Shown: positions 46,260 through 58,089 of the stretch, one piece after another
Layout of the letters: each line of letters begins with the position of its first letter
How positions within the stretch are numbered: position 1 is the first letter of the stretch
From: Leucocoprinus leucothites
Taxonomy: Eukaryota; Basidiomycota; Agaricomycetes; Agaricales; Agaricaceae
Direction: 5' to 3'
NCBI GenBank assembly: GCA_013368445.1
Contig: JAACJO010000001.1
Coordinates: 1,736,001 to 1,800,000 of the forward strand
DNA length: 64,000 bases
Position numbers and translations under genes: made by a program
The notes under the pieces: model-generated
The model's database searches: none
The model's input: only the letters and a program-made list of their open reading frames with translations
What the model was told of the DNA's origin: nothing

Positions 46260-47889
46260 CTAATACCCGTATCCGCTGCCGGAACGCCCGCCAGCGCCAG
46301 AGGCTACGCTGGCAACAGGGGGACCTCCCGATTTGCTGGACAGACTGACATTCATGCTCACAGGCTGAACACCAGGACCAGAGACACCAACCCCATTCAC
46401 ACCAACGCCGTTGACGTTGACACCCATCGGAACGGACCCGACAACGCCTGCGCCTCCAACAAGCGCCGAAAGGCGAGAAATCTCCTCTCGCGAGGAGACA
46501 AGGGCGGACGTGAGGCGTTCATTTTCATTACTAAGATATTCAACCTTGGCTTGTAGTTGAGCTAGCCAAGCTTTCTTCCGTTGTCGACATTTAAGGGCAG
46601 CTGTTTTGGGAAATCAGCTATTGAAAAAAGTACACTCTGTAGATTGATCAATCACCTTGTCGATTACGCTCGAGGAAATTGCGTCGTTTCTCTTCTTCTG
46701 TCTCAGGTTTCTTGGGACCCTTACGGGAGGGCGGCGGTGGAAGATTTTGTTCCATCTCCTCAGCATCTGCTTCGTCCATATCATCCATATCATCTTCATC
46801 CTCCAACCCCTCTGATACTCCACGATCACTATCTTTTCGACGAGTGCCACGAGCACGCTTACCGCCCTTGGCTGGTGCAGAACCTGCGGCGGAAGCGGAA
46901 GGCGGAGGGGACGTGTTGTCGTACGATTTGCGCTTCAAGGTGTTGCCCCGCTTTCCGTTTGGGTGGGGCCCAGTACCATTGACGCCATTAGGGTTGACGT
47001 TACCTGCACGTGCCTGAGCCTCTTCTCGCTTGGTGAGCTCCTGATGAGCCTGAGATAGAAGAAAGAGCCCGTTGGCAGCAGTGCTTGCAGCATTGGATGC
47101 TGAGGCAAGATAGACGGGATTGTTCGGATCCTGTTGCTGCTGCTGGTTTGAGGAATATGAGTTAGACGCTCCTTGCTGTGCTGAATTTATGACGCCAGTG
47201 ATGGCATTGAGAGTGTTGGGCGTAATTGTCGGGCCCGGATTAGCGGTGCCGGATGTGTTACCCATCAGAGCCATAAATGCGGCGGTGTTGGGAGAGGCGG
47301 GAAAGGCGACGGGACCACCGACGAGGGGGGTCAAGCCTGTTCCAGGAGTAAGCCCGGTACGAGGAGTGAGGCCGGTGCGAGGCGTAAGGCCGGTGCGGAA
47401 ATTGTTGGGATCGAAGGGGATATGTTGGGACTGGTCATTCTGCTGCTGGGGCGCAGTGAGCATGGCTGGAGAAAGAGGACCAGAACGCAGGGAATTGACC
47501 GAGTTTGGATTGTAGGCCCATGGATAAGACTGGTCTGCAGGCGAGGAGATAGAGGCCAGAGGGGGGAGGACAGGACGTGAGGGAGACTGGCTGCGGTGAT
47601 GGGGATCTTCTGAGGAGCGTGAATGGCGTGAATTTGGCCGGTCTTGTTCTTGCTGATTATTTGTAGGTGGGTTGGATTGGGAGACAGAGGAATCATTGCC
47701 GGAGGAAGAAGGGGCTATTGAGTCGTGGACAGGTGAAGAATTGCGGACATTGGAAGAGGAACGAAAAGACTGCTCAAAGGGATTGGGTTCGAGGTTGAAG
47801 TCTGTACGGGTTGGTCGGGGGGCGGGGCGTGGGCGGCTGAGGGAGGAATGGTCTGGCGGGGGAGACTTGGAGGGGCTTTTCGGAGACAT
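46260..47889 (-). CDS. Atf1/AtfA-type bZIP transcription factor
   Basis: The product begins MSPKSPSKSPPPDHSSLSRP and has a long Ser/Pro/Asn/Gln-rich region. It has a GLTP repeat region, PNTAAFMALMGNTSGTANPG and NTLNAITGVI (conserved in Atf1/AtfA), a Gln tract, then the basic region RRNFLERNRQAALKCRQRKK and leucine zipper LAQLQAKVEYLSNENERLTS. A short intron after RNRQ (about 46659-46603) joins in frame. Atf1 proteins bind CRE-like sites and act downstream of the stress MAPK Sty1/Hog1, and the TP sites could be its targets. The tail is Gly/Val/Ser-rich, ending GRSGSGYGY. An in-frame open extension runs to a Met at 48252. Confidence 0.88.
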
Positions 47890-48640
47890 GGAATGACGGC
47901 GATGACGATGACGAGGAAAAGAGAGGAGAGTAATGTGACCAGAGTGTGACGGATAGGAATCGAGAGCAGAGCGCGCCTGAGATCGCCAGTATGGGGGTCC
48001 TAAACAGAATGACGACGCTGACGTAGCCAGGTTATATTCCTTCGTCAGCTGTTTGTCGCTGTTTGATGCCAATCGAAATCTGCACATCATCGTGCCTGGC
48101 CTCTTCACTCCCCGTCCCCTCCCCTTTACCTTTCTCTCTGTTTCCCCCATGCCCTCCTGGCTGCCTGCTTTGTCCCCCTGCTCTTCCCCGTCCTTCACGA
48201 CGCCGGGCATTTCTCGACTAAGGGTCCGGGTTGGACGCAGTTCATGCTCCATCCTCGTTCACACGCCATCCCCTCTTTGTCTACCTCTTGCCTTTCTCGG
48301 ATTCATCTCGATCTCGTTTTTTTTTCATCCTTTTTCTCCAGATCTCCTCTCTCCACCCATCATTCCTCTTTATGTTGTCATCGCCTTGCACTTCAGCTCT
48401 CTGCTGGCTGTCCTCTGATTCATCACTCCTATACATACTCATTACCTTTATCTCATCTTTCTGATGTCCTCCTCGCCTCGTGTTCGCTCAAGTAGCACAT
48501 GTCATCAAAGAAGCCGTTCCTTCAATTCATTCACACTTACTTATGGTCTCGTACATAATTTCAGCTCCACACATTCACTAACAGCCACACTGATCCTAAT
48601 ACCATATTCCATCGCTGTCCACTCTTATCAAAAAAAAATC
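47890..48640. other. Upstream region of the bZIP gene, CT-rich
   Basis: The plus strand is strongly pyrimidine-rich around 48100-48450, so the bZIP sense strand is purine-rich there. The same stretch remains open in frame with the bZIP gene (see findings). It also holds the 3' flank of the DUF3445 gene. No separate gene is supported. Confidence 0.45.
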
Positions 48641-51124
48641 TCAGTACGGATACCCGCTCTCCGGGCCATTTTCCCCCTCTTGAATTTCACCCCGATCAAC
48701 TTGCTCCTGGTGGCATTTGTCCAGGTAGGCCAAGACAGTCGTGTACCATGTCCCCCGATCCTTGCCTTTATAATCACCCACTTCTCTGGGCCAGGCTCGC
48801 ATAGAACTGGCCAGGCGTCCGGGCACGCCTCGCTCTCTTCCGAGCGCCTCCAAAGGCGTCAAGTAAGTTCGGATCGTAAAAATCACTGCACCGCTTATGG
48901 GTAGTCTTCGAAGTGTCTGCCGCTCCGAGCGCAGTCGCAGCGTTTCTGGCGTCGGGGCCGCTCGGTTCTTTGGAGGCGCGAATCGGTCACCTTGCCCAAA
49001 CTCATCTTCCCTTCCGTTCGTGCTCTCCGACCACGCTAATTCTTCGGGATCTATATCCTTGTCCAATCTGTCCCGCGCTGGCCGTACAGTTTGAATAAAA
49101 TAATTGTTCCGTATCACGGGTTTTTCAACCGGCAATCGTCGAAAGAATCGTTCGAGACTGATATGTAGTTTTTCTCGATCTGTGTCCAAAAGCGATGCAA
49201 GTCAGTAAATCATAATTACCTGATGTGATCCATCAACTCAAATAAACATCCATATCAGATGTCGGGTTCCTTCGAACCGCTACATTGCACCATCTAGCGT
49301 GGGCATCCCATCCTGGCCCCATTTCCTTGCCAAACTCTGTGGCCAGGACTTCGTCATCCAGCGATGTCATCGCGTATAACGCTCGTGATCACACACAATC
49401 ATCCATCCCGTAACGCTTCCAAAATTATGGCCTCCCTGTGACTTGGACAGAGTCGCCCCTCCGAAGGGAACAGCCGTGGCCATGTCACACTACTCGGTGA
49501 CGACATCTTCTTCCCTCTGATGCCACTGATGTTCTATGCTCAAGAAGAGACACAGAATCATAAACACACAGAGTTTAGCGGAAGAACCAAATCACAGCCC
49601 AACGTGTCCTCCCAATGAAGAACTGATGGAGGACAGAAGGTGTGTGTGTGTCCTTCGGGACATGAGAAAAATAGCCGGAAAACGGCCGAATGGGTGTCCG
49701 CAGGGACAAAGGCCGATAGGAGTCTTCAACCCAAAAAGACGCAGGGAAAACTGGTTCCCAATAGAAACACCACGATCAAAGAATAGGAGCTCTCACTCAC
49801 ATTGCGGGACACCCCCCGAGATGTGAATCTCGTCCAAAGGCATGCCAATCTTATCCCTCATTCTCCAAAACCCTTTATCGTGGGTTTAGATCAGGCTAGG
49901 CTGTGGAGTCGAAGATTCGGCGAATCTCACCGGGTACACAAATAGCTCCTGCTTGGAAATAGTATTTCCCGTCACTCCCTGCATAACAAGTCAGTCGACT
50001 ATGTTTCGTCAGTATGGAAGAAGGTAAAACTCACCTTCAATCATGACAGCCAAGTCGTCCTGGATTCTGATGTTAATGGCAAAATGCCGTCAATATGAAA
50101 ATTCTCTCGTGGTGTGGCTTAAGAAGTAACTGACAGGAGTGCAGAAATAATCATGGCGCGCTCGCCCGCGCGTTCCCCATCAGTGGGAGCTAATGGCAAT
50201 TCGTGTGTTTCCTGCAAAGGGATGACGGTAATAGTTTTGATTGGAGGCAAGCCATCCCAGCCCCATTTGAAACCTTCCGCGCTTGGCCTAGTATGCCGTG
50301 ATACATGGAAAGCTGTCGGATATCGGCGACTCAGGTATTCGGCTAACTCATGGACAAGCTCGATTGCTGGGTAATTTGTGAGATGAAAGCCTATTCTCCG
50401 GAAGCGACTATCTCCTTACCAGCCAATTGACCACCTTTGACGGCGGGATTAGCGTGGTCATCAAGCACTTGAATGACACCGTCACCCTGGGTCTGAATTC
50501 TCTGTGCTCGTATTGTTTGATATTGCTGATACTGATTATCAAGCTGTAGAGAACTGGTTAGCCCTGCCATAGAGGTTGATTTGAAGAGTCACTCGGACAG
50601 CGTCACTTACTTCTATCCAATCGGCCCAGGGCATGTTACGAGTTCCCATAGTCACACTAGCAATTCAGGGTTTGAGGTTAGAGGAACATCAGATTTGCTA
50701 TTGTTACTCACTGATAGCTTCCCCAACGGAATGGCCTGTACGGGATAGGTTTGGTCTCAGGTATTTCGTGTGGCCAAGCGTCAAATTTAGGGTAACAGAA
50801 CTGTACAGGCGCCCACGCTGTTTATCCGCAAAATAGGAGAATGAAAAGTACCGTAAGTGCTGATATGTAGCAATAGTGAGAGGAAAACACACCCCCATGC
50901 ATTTGTTCCTCGCTAGGTTTGCATGCGTCCGACTTCTCCTTGTCAACTTTAGTGTCGGACTTTTGCAGCAACAAGGGCGAAAGGGCAGGATACTTCCAGA
51001 CAACTACCAAAAACAAAGTCGTGATGGTGCAAGCTATTACTGTAGGAGTCGTGTATATGCCAATGGGTGCCTCTAAGATACGGCTCAGGCCCACCGGTAT
51101 AACCGAAGTCGGGGCTGTGGACAT
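48641..51124 (-). CDS. DUF3445 (heme-dependent oxidative N-demethylase-like) protein with N-terminal anchor
   Basis: The product begins MSTAPTSVIPVGLSRILEAP and has a transmembrane helix at about 26-45 (TPTVIACTITTLFLVVVW). After an intron it reads WAPVQFCYPKFDAWPHEIPE, PIPYRPFRWGSYQ, MPWADWIE, HVSRHTKPSAEGFKWGWDGL, KYYFQAGAICVPG, RMRDKIGMPLDEIH and, after a 621-bp intron, REKLHISLERFFRRLPVEKP, NNYFIQTVRPARD, RSERQTLRRLPISGAVIFTI, RTYLTPLEAL. This matches DUF3445 (heme-dependent oxidative N-demethylase alpha-like). Bacterial members demethylate small amines such as dimethylamine; fungal roles are unknown. Exon order is consistent over 2.5 kb. A membrane anchor suggests localisation at the ER or another membrane. 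Confidence 0.72.
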
Positions 51125-51881
51125 TGTGGAATGAGAATAAAATGGATCTTAAGGCCCGGCACTCAGGATATGATATGTCCCTTCTATAGTTTTGGTCCGT
51201 CCGAGAATAGAAAAAGAACCAGTGATGGTGAAGGAGAGACCAAAGCCTTTTTCTCCCGTTGAGGGGAGAAAGACGCAGGACGATAGCGATATAGCAAGTG
51301 TAGAAGAGAAGGACCTGGCAGGCTCGTGGTTTGTGTATGCAGATGCGGAGACGGTGGGATTCAGAACCTCAGGTGATTGCCTTGTGACACACAAATCCTT
51401 GAGGTCGTGCGTAATGGGCGGCCGTTACTGTGTGCTGTTTGATCGACTATGGTATGGGCTACCACCACAGAAGATCAACAGACGTTGAAATGTCGACAGC
51501 TCTTTCAGTAAGTATGTGGATGTCAACTAGTCCCGCGATTTCTTGATGCGGGAAATATCGATGGAGGACAACAGCTGTACAATGCTATGAAAGGTAGAGC
51601 AACGTAAGACAGGCGGTAGCAATGATTGACCACCCAGTATAATGAAGTGGTTGGCCGTCGAGCTAGCAGGCTGGTGAGCGTTCGATCCTAGTCGCGTTGA
51701 ATTACCTAAACGGGTATTGTACTCGGCATTCGGCGTACACAGGAGGAAAGTGGTCGGGGATTGCCGGCATCCTTCCACCTCACTCGTTCACTCACCATTT
51801 CTATACCTCACTCCGCCTTTCAGAGTATGCTTTCTGCCCGTTTCTTTGTCATAAACATCTGCTAAATCTTGTCAACAGCAA
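51125..51881. other. Divergent intergenic region, DUF3445 and ATP7
   Basis: This lies between divergently transcribed genes. The open frames at 51192-51488 and 51527-51778 show no recognisable product. Pyrimidine-rich sequence near 51770-51860 precedes the ATP synthase start. Confidence 0.4.
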
Positions 51882-52712
51882 ATGGCGACACAAAAGGCTG
51901 CTTCTGCCGCGGTTGTGAGTGCTCTCTCGCCTTTGAACACGCTTTGAAAAGTGTTCACGGTTTTCTCCGTCGCAGGACTTTGCCCGCATTTACTCTTCCC
52001 TTGGGCTCGGGAAAGGTGTGTAGGACATTGAGGCCTTCAGCGGAACCGAGAACATGAATAAACCAATGCATTCATTAGAAACCATCGCGTCGCTGCAGGC
52101 TTTCAGGAAACGCCATGGTGATGCCCAGCGCCTCAATGCTCAATACGCCAGCCAACCCACCACTGTCGACTTTGCCCACTACCGTACTATTCTCAAGAAC
52201 AAGGCTATCGTTGACGAGGCAGAAAGGCTCCTTAAAGAGTTCAAACCCGTAACCTACGACGTGAATGCTCAAGTCAAGGCCATTGAGGCATTCGAGGCTA
52301 AGGCTGTAAGTTTATTCAGGGAGTTTAGATACTGGTCTGGGATGCGAACTGACGTATCGTGATGTGTGTGTAGGTTGCCAAGGCCCAGGAGACGGAAGCT
52401 AAGCTCGATGTCGAACTCAAAGAACTTCAGGCCACTCTTGCCAACATTGAAGATGCTCGTCCCTTCGACGAGCTCACGGTGCGTTTTCTGTCTATCTCCT
52501 TCAATATCTCTTGCTCATGTCGCTTTCCAGACCGAGGACGTCGGCAAAGCACACCCTCGTATCGTTGAGGCTGTTGAGACTATGCTCAAGAAGGGTAAAT
52601 GGACGGTGCCTGGTAAGCCTCGACTCTCTCCCCTCGACCTCTTTGCTGAGTCTATTGTTTTTCATCTCATCTAGGATACAAGGAAAAGTTCGGCGACCTC
52701 AACCTCATGTAA
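51882..52712 (+). CDS. ATP7: Mitochondrial ATP synthase subunit d (peripheral stalk)
   Basis: Exons give [124 protein letters not shown] and [11 protein letters not shown]. The 'DFxxYRxxLKNxAIVDExE' and '[14 protein letters not shown]' blocks identify subunit d of the F1Fo peripheral stalk, which holds F1 against rotation at the inner mitochondrial membrane. Five introns of about 45-70 bp. Length (about 172) matches the family. The stop is TAA at 52710. Confidence 0.92.
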
Positions 52713-52861
52713 TCAATTTTATCGCATAGAATTAATTGCACCGCACTGCACCAGCTTCGCTTCCCGATACCTTGCATATTCTCAATCATTATAATTTAGA
52801 AGTGGTCACCATCTTTATTGAGATATCTATCTGGCGGGACGCTTATCATGACGATACGACT

Positions 52862-55800
52862 TTAGTATGCATTGGCCCGTCTCGTCCAGCCAGGAGCAGG
52901 AGCATTGATAATCGGACCAAAGCTCGTCTCAACCTTGTGTCGGAGCACTAAATGCAAGCTATCCACCTTTGCTCCGCCAGCATCGGTGGCCCACAGCGAT
53001 ACTGCAAGTGTGTTCTTGCCGTTGTAGTTGAGAATCCCTTGAGCTGTTATAGGCATTAGCTCTCAGTGTGTCAACACCGTTGTGCTCGAATACTCACGGA
53101 CTGGGAACTCTTTCTGAGGTCCAATGTGGTTTGCTATCAGAAGTTAGCACTTAAGACTACTTTCCGTCGAAAGAGCTCACTATATCGTCCAAACTGATAT
53201 CCGTTGACATAGAGCTAGAATAATAGTTGAATGTGTCGATCTCAAGGAACTTGAAGGGAACATACTTTAGCTCTAAAATGAGGATTTGTAGTCGAGTTGG
53301 TGAAAGTGAACGCAAGAGGGTAGTCCAATCCATGGGGTATGTTCAGGTCAAAGGTTGTTCTGGTTCAACTGGTGAGATTTGCGCCCATGAAAAAAAAAAG
53401 CTTGAAAAGGACCCACCTGTAGAATACAACGCCGGGCTTGGAGATGCCCTCTGTAGGCTTGCTATGTGCCCATCTGGAGTCATCAAAGCCTGGCAAATGC
53501 CAGCCTGCGGAATAGTCAATAAGATCAAACACCTAGCAGTATAAGACACAGACATGCCTTGACGTTCTGCATACAATCCACCTTCGTTCAGAGGACCACG
53601 AGTATGGTCTGCATACTATCATGCGAATGAGCTAGCCGACTTTGAGCATACATACTGTTCTACTAACCGATTCACCGCCCAAGTTGCCGGTAAGCTTCCA
53701 AATGGTGACATTTGTCTCTGGGCTTCCCTCAAAAGCGTAATTCAAAACACCACGGGGGATTCTGAACCAATCACTGGCACCGGCCCAATTCTGCTCGATT
53801 CCCATATGGTCCATCAGGATGGTAAGGATGTGGGATGAGCCAGTGGTGAGGGTCGAAGGGAACTTTAGTGTTTGGTTGTACATTTCATGGGGAGCGTCAC
53901 CGGCCCAAGATCCAATGAAATTGCTATCAAGCCACATTGAGTAGGCAAACGCAAGGCCACCACTCATATTTGCGTAGAATCCCGTCTCTTGTCCTGTAGA
54001 GGTGAAATGGGCACGCCAGAGCATATTACCCGTATGATATCCATACGGGCTCGAGAAAAGAACCTGAGGAGTACCCCAAGTCCATTCGTTGAAGGTTGTA
54101 TCCAGGTCAGCAACAGTCCACTTTTCATCAGAGTAACTCGGGGTAATTTCTGGAAGGCTATCGGCCGTTTTCTGTGAATCGATCAGCCTGACTTTTTACT
54201 ACTCAAGCAGGCAGAACGAACCCATGTCAATGATTCGAGATCAGGCATCTTCACGTCCGGAAGGTGAGGGGTGCGTGAAGCGGTCAGGGTGCCGTACGCT
54301 GTCTTTTTGGTATCCAGCTTCTCTCCATTGAAAGTCACAATGCGGGAGGAGGCGACAGGAGCGATTACCTCAAAAGTTGTCGTGTCGTTAAGATCACCGC
54401 TAAGAGCGAGTTTGCCGTTCGATACGGAAGCCGTGCGCAAAAGATATCCGCCCTTCACAATAACCGGATTCTTAGTGCTATAAGAAGCAAAACGCCCCTC
54501 GGTTGGAGGATGAAGGACCCAGAATTGATATGCAGAGACGCGATCTTTAAAATGTCAATAAACCTGAAAGGAGGATCGTTCTGATGCTAGCTCACCAAGA
54601 ATAAACACCCTGAGCTTAGGGCCGATCTGAAGGACTGTTTGACCACTGGTTGTATATTGTACGGCGAGTGCCCCGCTGGGGAGGACTTGTTGCCTAATGC
54701 TACCAGATCCCGAGACGACCTTAGCAGAAGGTCTAGTTTCAGACGAGGTGGGGAGGATAAATGCAGTCTCATGTAGTTCCCCCTCGTCTCCGTAGAGGAA
54801 TATATTATCCTGCCCGTCGATAGTCGCCCTATAAGAATATGAATGTACACTATCAATGCATTCTGTCTGTCTGCTCACCATGTAAATATCTCGCCTGTTG
54901 AATAGAGCAATGTCGTCGAACCAGCAGAGTAATCGACGACATGGATCTTAGAGTCCTTTCCATTCAAGGTCAACGAACCGCCCAAAGTCGGGGCTTCAAT
55001 TGTTCCAGCGCTCGTTGGCACAGTGAACTTGTACGTCTGAGCATCAAATGAAGATGCGTCTGCTTGCCTAGTGTAGAATATTGTAATATCAACGACGGCA
55101 AGCTTCGGAATGCGTACCTGACAACATAGAACACAGCCTTATTCCCAACGACATCGCGTGTTTGCGTCGTCTTGAGTGCAGAATTTCCAGTGAAGGAGCC
55201 GGAAGTGCTATAAATATTTTGAGGTTGGCTGGTCAAGTAGGCAGGTGAGACGGCCAAGAAGTTGGCTTGAAGCTTGATTTCATAGTACTTCTCCCTCAAA
55301 ATACGAGACTCAGAAATAGCGGCCCCCTTGATCAGGTATTATTTCGCCGTTTTAGCATGCTTTTAGAAAGCTCACATAGTCGTATGAAGTGTAAACACCA
55401 GGATGGGCGATACCTCCTGAAGATGAAATGAGCAAGCGGGCCCACAGCCCAGCTCTAATTACGCACCCCAGTTCGTGCCACCAAAGGTCATATATAAATT
55501 GAGTATGGTTGTCGACAGGGCATATTGGTTCTTGTAGAAGACTGCGTGGAAGGATGAATTTTATGGTACTCTTCGAGACTATGAACTTCTTACCCCTTTC
55601 GAATTCGGGGCCAGTAAGTACTGAGCAAAGGTCATAACCGGCGCCACCCCTACGGTTGCGTGAGCCTGGGCCGATCGTTATATATATACTTAATCACTGC
55701 CAACGTACCAGCCGTCAAAGGCACCGCCCTGAAACTCGTAGACAGCATTTGGGTCCTCGGGATTCCATTCTTGATGTGCACCCCAGAAATATCTAGCGGT

Positions 55801-56995
55801 AGCAGAGAATGATTAGATGAGCTACATGCCACGGAAGTAAACGTAAGGCATACTCTGGGACGGCGTCGGACAGCCAACTGTGGGGATTCGCGCAATTAAA
55901 CCCATTTGGGTAGGAGTCGTAGCCTAAAGATCATATGAATACATCTGTGAACACAGAGGCTAGATGACGCCGACCATAAATATCGACACCCGTAAAGTGC
56001 CCTCCTGGCCAAGCATCGTTGGTTGTTGTTGGAACAACGATACCAGCATCCCGCTGATCCAGTTTAACCAGATATTATATGTAGTAATAACCCCAATACT
56101 CACGAGATCCTTGAGCAACTGAGCCTCATAGTCAAGGTCCTCGGAATACGGGGGCCAGAACCCGCTGTACTCGTTCTCAGCCTGTACAAAGCTTCAGCTA
56201 CCCAAGTGGAGTCACCAGGATGTATCAATACCTGGACGAGGATAACTGGACCACCGTTTGTAATTTGGTTTTTGGCAATGAGTTCGCCAACTGCCTTTAT
56301 GTAAGGTTGATAAGCTTCAACGTAGGATTGATTGTCTGTCCGCCAAAGGCCTGGAGTGTATGTTCCCCACCCTGGAAGCCCACCACCTGCCGTCTCCGCG
56401 TTGATGTAGGGACTGTTTTGGGCTGAATAAAAGTGACCTACAAATAAGAAATTACTCTTACCCTGGGCGAGCGATCACATAGAGCCCTGCTTTTTGAGCA
56501 GCATCGAAGAATGGCTGTAAGTCACGAAAGCCTTCAAACGAGATATTGCCTCGTTTCGGTTCGAGCAATCCCCAGTGCACATATATTGAAACCGTGTTGA
56601 AGCCCATTGATCTTGATGGCGTGAAATTTTAGAGTTCAGCAAATCAAATGGTAACGTACTTAATCTTCTGGAGCACATCTAGATGAAGGCTCTGAACGGG
56701 GTTCCTGCGTACAGATTTGAGTCGACACCAGAGGCCTTGGAGCATTCAGAACGAACCGGAAAGGGTGGACCTCTCCACTAAATATCATTAATCTTTCTCC
56801 ATTGATTTTAAGTGAGTATTCGTCCCAGGTTACCTACAGGGTATTGCAGCTAGGTATGCCGGGATAAAAAGACAGGGCACCTACAATATCCTGCAAACTT
56901 GAGGATTGACGAGGGAGTTTAATCTCAGACCGGGGAAACGCTGCAGCTGCAGCCGCGCATAAAAGAGTCAGGAAGTTAGAGGTTTGAAGCCTCAT
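52862..56995 (-). CDS. GH35 beta-galactosidase, secreted
   Basis: A signal peptide ([20 protein letters not shown]) precedes the catalytic domain: [80 protein letters not shown] (acid/base Glu) and [10 protein letters not shown] (nucleophile Glu). The large C-terminal part contains the usual LacA-type domains, with a final [20 protein letters not shown] segment and end [12 protein letters not shown]. Fungal LacA enzymes remove terminal beta-galactose from plant wall galactans, xyloglucan and arabinogalactans. About fifteen introns. Total length of about 1,000 residues agrees with the family. Confidence 0.88.
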
Positions 56996-58089
56996 GATGT
57001 TGGGTTGTTCCTGGAAATCTTCACCTCCCACAAAGGAGCCTTCTTAAGCATTGCCTGACAACAAGTGCTCAATACAGGATAGCACAACCCTACCCCTCAA
57101 ATCCCACACGATAAAGCACATCTGAACCTTCTGGCCAGCTGACTCCGATTTCCTCGTTAACGGAACGACGGAGCGCTTGGATAGAGACTTATGATTGGCG
57201 AAATTATGGGAGAAGCAGGGTGGAAACATGTCGTCCGCGACGCGAAGCCAGTAATCTGCGTCACGTGGAACCCGTATAAGGTCAGGCGAATTATAATAGA
57301 GTGCCCCGGTAGGAAGACGGAGTTAAGCATGATGAAGCTCCTCTGAGCAATCACGAGGATTGAGGATGAGAGACTGAGGATTGGGGAATTTTTTTGAATT
57401 CTTGCTACTGGTCGTCCTGAGCATATGCTTTGTTCTCATCGGACGAAAGGTGGACTTGAAAGCAGGACCTTGACCTTGAAAAGGAGCTCAATTTCCACCC
57501 CGAATTTCCGCCGAAACCAACGTAATTAAAGAGGACCGACTTTTCTCCTTGATCGAGTGGTATTTGTCTGAAGTTTATGATTGAAATTGTTCAAGGTCGA
57601 AACTATTGTTAACCTTTCGACTTTTCTTACAATGGATTGTCCTGAACTTGAAATCCGACTGAACTAGACAAACGCTCGTAAGTTAAAGCCTTATGAACTC
57701 GTGAAATGCCGATAAATGCCCGCCACATTGCAATCAGTATAATTTGGGTAAATAGGGAAAGACAGATGCAGGCCGATCCATTGCACCGAAGAAAAGCACA
57801 AGCTGGATTGAGAAAAATATGTAAAGAAGCGTCGGATTGCCCCTCAGAGTACAGCCGAATGGCAGATAATCTCCAGGATGCTGCAGCGCACGAGCATAGA
57901 AGGCCAAGGCATTTTAGACCGTTTTAGACCTGAGCGTACGGAACGAACCCCTGGCTGCCTAGAAAGGCAGTGACGTAAATTCTGCACGATCTAGGCCGGA
58001 GTACGGGCAGAGTTACCCTGTTGGGGCTGAAATACCATTGTGATCAAGGCACCCGAACTACTCAACCGTCTTATCTTTCATCTTCATCC
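56996..58089. other. Divergent intergenic region, GH35 and hexokinase
   Basis: About 1.1 kb between two divergent carbohydrate genes. The open frames at 57044-57229, 57157-57354 and 57706-57927 show no recognisable product. AT-rich stretches occur near 57270-57420 and 57540-57680. A shared promoter for both genes is plausible but not shown. Confidence 0.4.

Noticed and set aside
46679..47515. Long plus-strand open frames opposite the bZIP gene
   Set aside because: They are shadows of the low-complexity bZIP coding sequence in another frame.
49260..49280. tRNA-like T-arm, ggttccttcgaacc
   Set aside because: It is only a short palindromic hairpin without the rest of a tRNA.
51670..51700. tRNA-like B-box (gttcgatcc)
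   Set aside because: No matching stems, acceptor arm or A-box at the right distance.
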